This document shows positions 18,035 to 24,802 of a stretch of DNA of 64,000 nucleotides, piece after piece. The first letter of the stretch is position 1. Every line of letters starts with the position of its first letter. Both the position numbers and the translations under genes were made by a program. The stretch comes from Clostridiales bacterium CHKCI001 (lineage in GTDB: Bacteria; Bacillota; Clostridia; Lachnospirales; Lachnospiraceae). The notes under the pieces were generated by a model. It was given only the letters and a program-made list of their open reading frames with translations, searched no databases and was not told the DNA's origin. Location of the stretch: positions 62,001 to 126,000 of the forward strand of contig FCNS01000008.1 in the NCBI GenBank assembly GCA_900045905.1, given 5' to 3'.

Positions 18035-19564
18035 CTACATTAAAGGGGCAAACAATTTTAAAATGCGCCCTGCAAGCAACCGTGACATGGAATATTTTTT
18101 ACAATCTTCCAATGTAATTTCTCTGCATTTAGATAATGTATTCTGAAAATCCCTTTCTACGTCCATTACAACTGAATTCTTATAGAAATATGATGCACAC
18201 TCAAAATGTAAATATAAACTTCTAAAGTCCAAATTAATGGAGCCTACAACCGCTTCGGTATCATCTGCCACAAATGATTTGGCATGCACAAATCCAGGCA
18301 TATACTCATAAATTTTTACTCCAGCACAAATTAAATCTTTATAATAGGTACGAGCCAATAATTGCATATATTTCTTATCTGGAATATGGGGCAGCATTAT
18401 CATAACCTCTACTCCCGATTTAGATGCATGTGTTAACATGGTAAATGTCTCATTATCGATAACAAGATAAGGTGTAATAATATGAACATATCTTGTAGCA
18501 CGGTTCAGAATACTTATATAGATTTGTTCTCCAACATTCTCGTTATCCATCGGACTGTCCCCATATGGCATCACATAACCGCAGTCGTAAGAGGAGATGG
18601 AATAATTGCGAATATATTTCTTATAATCATCTTCCTCTTTTTCCGAAATATTCCAATTTTGCAAAAACATGATCGTAAAATTATTTACTGCATCTCCTTC
18701 AATCATAACAGCAGTGTCTTTCCAATGTCCATAGACCTCTTTTTTATTAATATATTCATCTGCTAGGTTTACCCCACCAGTAAAAGCTACTCTTCCATCA
18801 ATAACACATATTTTTCTATGATCCCGATTATTTTGATGGGTGGAGAGAGCAGGACGAATTGGAAAAAATTGTTTGCACTTAATTCCATACCTTTTTAATT
18901 TGGCTGGATAATTATATGGAACAAGTACAATTGAACACATTCCATCATACATGAACCTTACTTCTACGCCCTCTTTTACTTTTCTTTTTAGAATATCTAA
19001 AATGCTATCCCACATAATTCCTTCTTTTACAATAAAATATTCCATAAAGATAAATTCTTTTGCAGTTTCTAACTGTTTTTTCATTTCCTCATACATCGTT
19101 TCTCCAAGAGGAAAATAGGACGCTTTTGTATTTTCACAGGTTGGATAGCCTCCATATCTCGCCATATAGGATACCATATTCGCAACTTGTGGATTTTCTA
19201 TTTTAAGATGGCGAATTACCCGATCTTGCTGTTTTAACAATGGTTCTGTATGTTCCAAAATCTCTGCAACTCTCTTCTTATGTACCTGATATCCAAAATT
19301 TGTAATAACAAACGCATAAAGCAATGCCCCGAATACAGGAAAAACTAAAATCAAAACCATCCATGTTACTTTGAAAGCTGGATTCTCATCTCTATTTACA
19401 ATATAAATAACAAGCACCGCTGAGAATAGATCCAATAAAATTGAAATCCAAATGGAATAAGATTCTAGCCAATAAAACCAAGAAAATAACACTCCTAGCT
19501 GAAGCAATAATAGCAGGAAAATTACAGCAACACGGCTAAATACAATTTTAGAGAAAATTTTCAA
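18035..19564 (-). CDS. cls: Cardiolipin synthase (phospholipase D family)
   Basis: 509 residues. Two or three N-terminal membrane spans are followed by two phospholipase D catalytic motifs: HRKICVIDG near residue 250 and HAKSFVADD near 426 (HxKxxxxD). It joins two phosphatidylglycerol molecules to make cardiolipin at the membrane. The N-terminal segment with VFPVFGALLYAFV is typical of bacterial ClsA/YwnE-like enzymes. No SD of note was checked beyond position; the first Met precedes the predicted membrane span directly. Confidence 0.94.
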   Translation of the reverse strand: MKIFSKIVFSRVAVIFLLLLLQLGVLFSWFYWLESYSIWISILLDLFSAVLVIYIVNRDENPAFKVTWMVLILVFPVFGALLYAFVITNFGYQVHKKRVAEILEHTEPLLKQQDRVIRHLKIENPQVANMVSYMARYGGYPTCENTKASYFPLGETMYEEMKKQLETAKEFIFMEYFIVKEGIMWDSILDILKRKVKEGVEVRFMYDGMCSIVLVPYNYPAKLKRYGIKCKQFFPIRPALSTHQNNRDHRKICVIDGRVAFTGGVNLADEYINKKEVYGHWKDTAVMIEGDAVNNFTIMFLQNWNISEKEEDDYKKYIRNYSISSYDCGYVMPYGDSPMDNENVGEQIYISILNRATRYVHIITPYLVIDNETFTMLTHASKSGVEVMIMLPHIPDKKYMQLLARTYYKDLICAGVKIYEYMPGFVHAKSFVADDTEAVVGSINLDFRSLYLHFECASYFYKNSVVMDVERDFQNTLSKCREITLEDCKKYSMSRLLAGRILKLFAPLM

Positions 19565-19650
19565 ACTTTATCATCCCTTTGCAGCAAAATTAAATTTCTC
19601 TGATTATACAAGTTATATTTTGTTATTATATCATACTGTACCTAAAAACA

Positions 19651-19710
19651 AAAGAGAAATTCTGAAGTTTTCTCTCATCTTTCCTAAGATTTCTTCAAAA
19701 TTTCTCTTTT
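19651..19710 (+). terminator. Terminator-like stem joined to R2 copy b
   Basis: AGAGAAATTCTGAAG pairs with CTTCAAAATTTCTC (one bulge), followed by TTTTATTATCG. The U-run continues directly into R2. There is no plus-strand gene upstream, so its client is unclear. Confidence 0.45.
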
Positions 19711-19757
19711 ATTATCGTGATATGCAAAAAGAAGCTCCAGCGGAGGTTCTTTTTGTT
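19711..19757 (-). repeat. R2 repeat copy b, at the 3' end of glnQ
   Basis: Plus strand reads ATTATCGTGATATGC, then AAAAAGAAGCTCC ... GGAGGTTCTTTTTG. Read on the minus strand it forms a stem followed by TTCTTTTTG one base after the glnQ stop, so it probably ends that operon. Confidence 0.75.
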
Positions 19758-19758
19758 A

Positions 19759-20526
19759 TTATCCATTATGATACCGCTCTAAAAATTGCTTTGTACGTTC
19801 ACTTTTTGCATTTGAGAATACTTCTTCTGGTGTTCCTGCCTCTACAATGAAGCCACCATCCATAAAAACAACATAATTTGCCACATCTCTTGCAAATGCC
19901 ATTTCATGTGTAACAATCACCATAGTCATTTTCTCTTTGGCCAGCTCTTTTATTACTTTTAAAATTTCTCCCGTCAATTCTGGATCTAATGCAGAGGTGG
20001 GTTCATCAAAGAAAAGTACTTCTGGATGCAGAGCCAAAGCTCTTGCAATCGATACTCGCTGCTGCTGTCCGCCCGACAGTTCACATGGATACGAATTTTT
20101 CTTTTCTAAAAGTCCCATTTTCTTAAGCAATTTCTCTGCTGTTTCAATGGCTTCTGTTTTTGGCTGTTTTAATACATGAATTGGGGCTTCTGTTACATTA
20201 CGAAGCACTGACATATGTGGAAAAAGATTGAAGTTCTGAAAAACCAGACCAATTTTCAAGCGAATCTCCCGCAATATTTGAGCAGAAGAATACACTGCTT
20301 TTCCACTTTCATCAGATGAAAACATTGTTTGTCCACAAACACAGACTTCTCCTCCATCTGCTTTTTCTAATTGATTAATACATCGTAGAAGAGTTGACTT
20401 TCCACTTCCAGACGGACCAATAATTGCTACTACTTCCCCCTTTTTTACATGAAAGGAAATATCTTTTAATACGGTTAGATTGCCATAGCTTTTTGATAAA
20501 TTTTTAACTTGCAACATTTCTTCCAT
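19759..20526 (-). CDS. glnQ: Polar amino-acid ABC transporter, ATP-binding protein
   Basis: 255 residues. Walker A GPSGSGKSTLLRC near 36-48, Q-loop VFQNFNLFPHMSV, signature LSGGQQQRVSIARAL, Walker B EVLFFDEPTSALDP and the switch His in VTHEMAF. These are the features of the GlnQ/HisP (PAAT) family. Last gene of the three-gene operon (binding protein, permease, ATPase). The ATG at 20526 has AGAGGG at long spacing; the Met three codons later is an alternative start. Confidence 0.94.
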   Translation of the reverse strand: MEEMLQVKNLSKSYGNLTVLKDISFHVKKGEVVAIIGPSGSGKSTLLRCINQLEKADGGEVCVCGQTMFSSDESGKAVYSSAQILREIRLKIGLVFQNFNLFPHMSVLRNVTEAPIHVLKQPKTEAIETAEKLLKKMGLLEKKNSYPCELSGGQQQRVSIARALALHPEVLFFDEPTSALDPELTGEILKVIKELAKEKMTMVIVTHEMAFARDVANYVVFMDGGFIVEAGTPEEVFSNAKSERTKQFLERYHNG

Positions 20527-20544
20527 AATCTCTTATCCCTCTTT

Positions 20545-21258
20545 CTACTTATAATAATCTAATTTCTTTTCAATAAATGAGAATAATGTAGTTAATACAA
20601 TGGTGGATATTAAATAAAATATACCTGCAATAAATAGGGGAACAAGCGAAGAATAAAGCTGCATCTGCTGCTTCGCTTTTAAGATAATTTCTTCATATGC
20701 AATAATATTCGCCAGCGATGTATCCTTTATCAATGTAATAACTTCGTTTGAGCTGGCTGGTACAATTCGTTTAATAACTTGCGGCAAAATAATACGGAAA
20801 AAGGTTTGTGTTTTCGTAAATCCAAGACATGCCGCTGCTTCATATTGTCCTTTTGAAATTGCTTCGATTCCTCCTCGGAAAATTTCCGCAAAGTAAGCTG
20901 CATAATTCAATGTAAATGCCACACATACCGCATTAAACATATATCCTGCATCCCGAATGTCCACCAAACCAATAAGCGTCTGCAAGAATCCTGGCATTTT
21001 CTCCAATGAATCTGACGTTTGCACAAATGGTATTGCATAATAAATTGCAATAACTTGCAACATTAATGGAGTTCCTCGCATAATTAAAATATAAAAACTA
21101 ACGAGCCATTCAATTGGTTTTATTTTGCATTTTCTAAGTAGAGCTACAATCATTCCAAGCGGAATGGAAAATAGCAATGTCGCTCCAAATAATTTCAATG
21201 TAGCAGGAACATACTGCAATAATATTTCTGCTACCTTTTTTATCTCTTCTATTCCCAC
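20545..21258 (-). CDS. Polar amino-acid ABC transporter permease
   Basis: 237 residues with about five membrane spans. The His/Glu/Gln/Arg-type permease signature is present: YFAEIFRGGIEAISKGQYEAAACLGFT, which contains the EAA loop that contacts the ATPase. It begins 105 bases after the binding-protein gene, across an intercistronic hairpin. Substrate not readable; polar amino acids are the family norm. Confidence 0.93.
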   Translation of the reverse strand: MGIEEIKKVAEILLQYVPATLKLFGATLLFSIPLGMIVALLRKCKIKPIEWLVSFYILIMRGTPLMLQVIAIYYAIPFVQTSDSLEKMPGFLQTLIGLVDIRDAGYMFNAVCVAFTLNYAAYFAEIFRGGIEAISKGQYEAAACLGFTKTQTFFRIILPQVIKRIVPASSNEVITLIKDTSLANIIAYEEIILKAKQQMQLYSSLVPLFIAGIFYLISTIVLTTLFSFIEKKLDYYK

Positions 21259-21307
21259 GATCTCTTCCTCCTAAATCCGTCCAAATCTATTATTTTATAC
21301 AGATAAC

Positions 21308-21341
21308 AGCCGAAACCAGAGTCTCTCCCCCAGTTTCGGCT
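21308..21341 (-). other. Intercistronic hairpin between binding protein and permease genes
   Basis: AGCCGAAAC pairs perfectly with GTTTCGGCT around a 16-base loop, without a U-run. Such hairpins after binding-protein genes commonly protect the upstream mRNA, giving excess binding protein. Role inferred. Confidence 0.6.
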
Positions 21342-21363
21342 GACTACGAATTATGTATTACGC

Positions 21364-22239
21364 TTACTCAATTGTTGTAATATCACTTCCGAACCATTTT
21401 GTAGAAATCTCTTCCACTGTGCCGTCTGCTTTTAACTCACTTAATATCTTTTGTACTTCATCACGTAATGCTTGATCTTCTTTACGGAATGCAATCGCAT
21501 ATTCTTCCTCTGCCAATCCTTCATCTAAAATACGGTATGCTTTATCCGAATTTTTAATTTCATATTGAGCTACTACCTCATCCATAAACACCGCATCTAC
21601 TAAATTAATATCCATTTGCTGCAACGCCTCTATATTTGTAGCAATACTTGTAATTTCCATATTCGCTGCAAGTTCGGATTCAGTTAAAATATCTTGTGCC
21701 GTTGAACCATTCTGAACAATTACTTTTTTTCCAGCTAAGTCACTAGTGGAATTAATGTCACTGGATTCTGGAACTACAAATACCATAGCATTTTTCATAT
21801 AAGGCTCTGATAAGTTAAATGTTTCTTCTCTTGATGGACTGACAGACAAACCATTCCAAATACAGTCAATCTTTCCGACACTCAAATCCTGTTCTTTTGT
21901 ATCCCAGTTAATTGGCTCTTTCACCAGTTCTACTCCAAGTTTTTCACAAACTGCCTCTGCTAAATCAATATCAAAACCTACAATTTCATTATTTTCATCG
22001 GTATAACCCATTGGCTTAAATGTTGCATCCAAACCAAGTACGAACTTTCCCGCATCCTTTACTTTCTGCAAAGACAAATCCTCTCCGGATTCTCCATTTG
22101 TGGCAGTATCAGATGATGTATCCCCTTGCGATTCTGCGTTCTGACTGGATGCATTTTCTCCTGCACCACCACATGCTGTTAATAGCATGGCAGATGCTGC
22201 CATAATTACCGCAGCCGTTTTCCATAATTTCTTTCTCAT
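21364..22239 (-). CDS. Amino-acid ABC transporter substrate-binding lipoprotein
   Basis: 291 residues from the ATG at 22239, which follows GGAGGTTACT; an in-frame GTG at 22251 overlaps the SD region. The lipoprotein signal peptide ends in lipobox LLTAC. A Ser/Asn/Glu-rich linker is followed by an SBP family 3 domain: KFVLGLDATFKPMGY, then GFDIDLAEAVCEKLG, then the ligand-contact region NGLSVSPSREETFNLSEPY. First gene of the operon. Its promoter overlaps the end of the truncated subtilisin. Confidence 0.94.
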   Translation of the reverse strand: MRKKLWKTAAVIMAASAMLLTACGGAGENASSQNAESQGDTSSDTATNGESGEDLSLQKVKDAGKFVLGLDATFKPMGYTDENNEIVGFDIDLAEAVCEKLGVELVKEPINWDTKEQDLSVGKIDCIWNGLSVSPSREETFNLSEPYMKNAMVFVVPESSDINSTSDLAGKKVIVQNGSTAQDILTESELAANMEITSIATNIEALQQMDINLVDAVFMDEVVAQYEIKNSDKAYRILDEGLAEEEYAIAFRKEDQALRDEVQKILSELKADGTVEEISTKWFGSDITTIE

Positions 22240-22316
22240 AGTAACCTCCACTCAATCTCCAAAAATTTGTGTAACAGACTTTCCTAATTTCGTGCAACGT
22301 CTGACTTTACCTCACT

Positions 22317-22345
22317 ACCATAACACATTTCGTTTACTTTGTAAA
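22317..22345 (-). promoter_or_regulatory. Promoter of the amino-acid ABC operon
   Basis: TTTACA (22340-22345), 17-base spacer, TATGGT (22317-22322). The -35 lies inside the C-terminal codons of the subtilisin fragment. Confidence 0.5.
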
Positions 22346-22648
22346 CAGATTTTTACCTGCTACATGGGTACCATGCCCGTTTTTATCATACGGATATCGT
22401 TTTCCATAGACAAAATCTTTAAATACTACAATTCTATTTCCGAAATCTGGATGTGGATAAATTCCAGTATCTAAAATTGCAACCGTTATACCTTCTCCTG
22501 TATATCTCGCCTTCCTCACTATCTTTGTGTAATGATTCTTTTCTTCTTCTATTCCTACATTATTATATAATTGCTGTCGGCTAATATGATGCTTCCTCAT
22601 ACATTCTTCATCCATTTCATAAACTGCATTTCCATCTATAATTAACAT
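22334..22648 (-). pseudogene. Truncated subtilisin-like (S8) serine protease
   Basis: 104 residues that contain the first two thirds of the subtilisin catalytic triad: the Asp region [14 protein letters not shown] and the His region NGHGTHVAG. The frame then ends KNLFTK and stop. The oxyanion Asn and catalytic Ser regions (about 150 further residues) are absent, and nothing downstream looks like them; the next bases are the promoter of an ABC operon. The fragment cannot be an active protease by the known mechanism. It keeps a good SD inside an R3 leader. It is a decayed gene unless the fragment has a new role. Confidence 0.85.
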
Positions 22649-22706
22649 TTTTACCTCCTAATGCTACGTTCATTACAATATAAATTCAGGATTAATAGAA
22701 CTTTTC
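22649..22706 (-). repeat. R3 leader repeat before the subtilisin fragment
   Basis: Minus strand: CTGAATTTATATTG then a degenerate stem, then TTAGGAGGTAAAAATG. Matches the murD leader in the AAATTCAGG block and the SD block; the hairpin has lost most pairing. Confidence 0.55.
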
Positions 22707-22730
22707 CATTCTACTCCTCGAATTCTATCT

Positions 22731-22930
22731 AAACTTTCATGCCCGCTTTGCGGGCACCATCATGATATAAAAGTCGATGTCTCCGTGCTATGCACTCTCG
22801 ACATCGCTGCCCGTATTCGCAATCCAGGCAAATGCCTTACTTGCTCATACAGATCAGGTCATCGAATGACCATCCAGGACAGGATATAGCCCCCTGCCTG
22901 TCTGGTTATTGACGACACTTTTATAGTAAA
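22731..22930 (-). repeat. R1 repeat copy B (full length)
   Basis: Minus strand begins TTTACTATAAAAGTGTCGTC. Hairpin 1 pairs ACCA/TGGT, CAGG/CCTG and AGG/CCT. Hairpin 2 is GATGTC-gagaGTGCataGCAC-GACATC. Hairpin 3 is GCCCGC-aaa-GCGGGC, then ATGAAAGTTT. Lies between divergent genes, so it is not simply a terminator. Confidence 0.88.
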
Positions 22931-23008
22931 TAATATATTCAGTTTGGGATAATCTGCTGCCCTCACGCATATAGTTTTTTAAAGTATACAATGGAATGGA
23001 GGGATAAC

Positions 23009-23320
23009 ATGCTTTCTACAGAAGATCGCTACATGATGATAATGAAAGCCTCTCTTCCTTATCTATCTAACGACACAAGGAAGATATTTCTTACCTATCT
23101 AAAAATCAATCAAATTATTCATACATTACATGACTTTGATAAAGAACAAGAAGAAATCTTTTCCAGCTGCTCTGTAAATGAAGAAGATCGAGAAAGTGGA
23201 TTAGTTCAAGCAATCCGCAGTTTTTGTACTCCAAAGGAACAAGAAATGATTGATATGATTCTTAACTTCAGTCAAGTAATGAAACTGTGGAAAGAAATGG
23301 AAGAATCACAGAATCTATAA
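23009..23320 (+). CDS. Small helical protein, unknown
   Basis: 103 residues from the ATG at 23009, preceded by GGAGGGATAAC; an upstream ATG at 22991 has no SD. The sequence is predicted mostly helical and charged, with no signal peptide or membrane span. It has a DRYMMIMKASLPYLS start and a central CSVNEEDRESGLVQAIRSFC region with two cysteines. I do not recognise a domain. It is followed after 57 bases by another small helical gene with a similar SD and likely shares its transcript. Confidence 0.7.
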   Translation: MLSTEDRYMMIMKASLPYLSNDTRKIFLTYLKINQIIHTLHDFDKEQEEIFSSCSVNEEDRESGLVQAIRSFCTPKEQEMIDMILNFSQVMKLWKEMEESQNL

Positions 23321-23377
23321 CTCTTCATGCTTTTGGAAAACGCATCCATTTCGCAAATTTATTAATTGGAGGGATAT

Positions 23378-23656
23378 ATGCAAAATGATAATCCAAATAT
23401 CGCTTCCGAAAAGATGGAATTTTTGGCCTCCCTTATGAAAGAAGCCAATATGAAAAAACAAAATGAAGTAATGCCATTTTTAATGAGTATTGCTCAACGT
23501 GCCAATGAAAAAGGTATCCAATTTAGTGATGAAGAGACTGAAATGCTTGTGCGTGCAATGACTGCCAATATGTCTCCTGCCGAACGAAAAAAAGTAGAAA
23601 TGCTGCGGCAAATGTCCAAACTGATTGGAAAACGCAAATCGCAATCGAAGCAATAG
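23378..23656 (+). CDS. Small helical protein, unknown
   Basis: 92 residues from the ATG at 23378 (SD GGAGGGATAT; the longer frame starts at a codon overlapping the SD). Composition is M-, E- and K-rich: EKMEFLASLMKEANMKKQNE, then MSPAERKKVEMLRQMSKLIGK. It ends with a basic KRKSQSKQ tail. No recognised domain. The paired arrangement with the upstream gene, and an R2 palindrome right after the stop, suggest a two-gene unit. Confidence 0.7.
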   Translation: MQNDNPNIASEKMEFLASLMKEANMKKQNEVMPFLMSIAQRANEKGIQFSDEETEMLVRAMTANMSPAERKKVEMLRQMSKLIGKRKSQSKQ

Positions 23657-23691
23657 CAAAAGAAACCTCCACTGGATGTGCACATCATGAT
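23657..23691 (+). repeat. R2 repeat copy c, right arm degraded
   Basis: Starts one base after the stop: CAAAAGAAACCTCC, ACTGGA, then TGTGCACATCATGAT. The TTTCTTTTG half of the palindrome is lost, but the ATCATGAT box remains and runs into the A-run of the next terminator. Confidence 0.65.
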
Positions 23692-23725
23692 AAAAAAAGC
23701 CAGTAGATTTTTATATCTACTGGCT
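23692..23725 (-). terminator. Terminator of the M28-like gene
   Basis: Perfect 11-bp stem AGCCAGTAGAT / ATCTACTGGCT; on the minus strand it is followed by seven T residues. It faces R2 copy c. Confidence 0.88.
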
Positions 23726-23765
23726 GATAAATTTTACATTATACTAGATCCGATATATTTTTCTT

Positions 23766-24728
23766 TTAATACCGTTCTCTTCGTTTTCTTTTTCGTATTA
23801 TATATTCTATTTGAAAGAAGAATACAAGCAAACAAGCTCCACATGCTGCCATAACAATCACCCCAATTACTTTTTCTATTGGAATTCCATGAAAGGTTAA
23901 CTGATTCATTTGAAGTTCTGCCCCATGTTCACTTAAGTATTGTTCAGAGATCATTGCTGTACTCATATTTTCGCTTGCATTTCCAAGCCATACATCCAAC
24001 AACATAGCTGCATTCCTTAATTGACTATATGTATTCGATATGGTAATACGTACATGAGGAATTTGCCATTGTTCCCAGATCAATGATTCTTCTGTAAGCA
24101 TTGGAATTGATATTTTAATTTGATCCGCAATGGACTGAATCTGCTTTCCCAACCATTGATATGCTTCCTGTTCTGTCATTTGTAGCTTAATGCTGTCTTG
24201 TCCTTCCATTGTGCTTAGAGAAATTGCTGCCACGATATTTGCTTTTTCTTCTTCTGTTAGCTGTGCTAAATACTGCCCTGTTCCCTGTATTGTTTCCACA
24301 TCTGTAAGGAGGAAACGAACTGTGTATGGAAGCTCACTTTGAGATGCAAGTTGATTTGCCATTTCCAATAATACTCCTGCTCCTACTGGATTTTCTTTAT
24401 AACATGCTTCTAAAATGATTTCTCTTTCACTCATCCCAACTCGCCGAAATACAATATTTTTCCCTATATAAGTATCTTCTTCCATGATTGAGAATGGATA
24501 TTCGACTGGACGGTATCCCATATAACTAATTCGATCTAACAAAAAGTTTTGAAGAGTTTGCGATTGTTCTTCCATGGAAGAACCTGTCTCATATTGCTGT
24601 ATTAATTGTTTTGTATAAATATTGGCATCTTCCCCATACTCGGATGCTTGTGCATAAAATGGAATGAAAAAAAATAAGATACTGAACAAGCCAAAGATTA
24701 TACCGATCTTTTGTTTGATTGCTTTCAT
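23766..24728 (-). CDS. Membrane-anchored protein with a degenerate M28-like domain
   Basis: 320 residues from the ATG at 24728 (SD GAGG five bases upstream; a GTG six bases earlier overlaps it). N-terminal signal-like span ending FYAQASEYG, large extracytoplasmic domain, C-terminal span and basic RKRKRRERY tail. The middle follows the M28 aminopeptidase layout: GKNIVFRRVG, then LEACYKENPVGAGVLLEMANQLA, then YTVRFLLTDVETIQGTGQYL. The metal ligands expected there (His-x-Asp, then Asp, then Glu-Glu) are replaced, so it is probably not a metallopeptidase. Assignment is from pattern only. Confidence 0.5.
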   Translation of the reverse strand: MKAIKQKIGIIFGLFSILFFFIPFYAQASEYGEDANIYTKQLIQQYETGSSMEEQSQTLQNFLLDRISYMGYRPVEYPFSIMEEDTYIGKNIVFRRVGMSEREIILEACYKENPVGAGVLLEMANQLASQSELPYTVRFLLTDVETIQGTGQYLAQLTEEEKANIVAAISLSTMEGQDSIKLQMTEQEAYQWLGKQIQSIADQIKISIPMLTEESLIWEQWQIPHVRITISNTYSQLRNAAMLLDVWLGNASENMSTAMISEQYLSEHGAELQMNQLTFHGIPIEKVIGVIVMAACGACLLVFFFQIEYIIRKRKRRERY

Positions 24729-24747
24729 TTTCACCTCATATAAAGAA

Positions 24748-24786
24748 AGAATTCTGCAACCTAACCATATGGAGTTGCAGAATTCT
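24748..24786 (-). terminator. leuS terminator
   Basis: AGAATTCTGCAAC and GTTGCAGAATTCT form a perfect 13-bp stem; the minus strand then reads TTCTTTATAT. Confidence 0.75.
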
Positions 24787-24802
24787 TCTTTTCTAAAATC
24801 TA

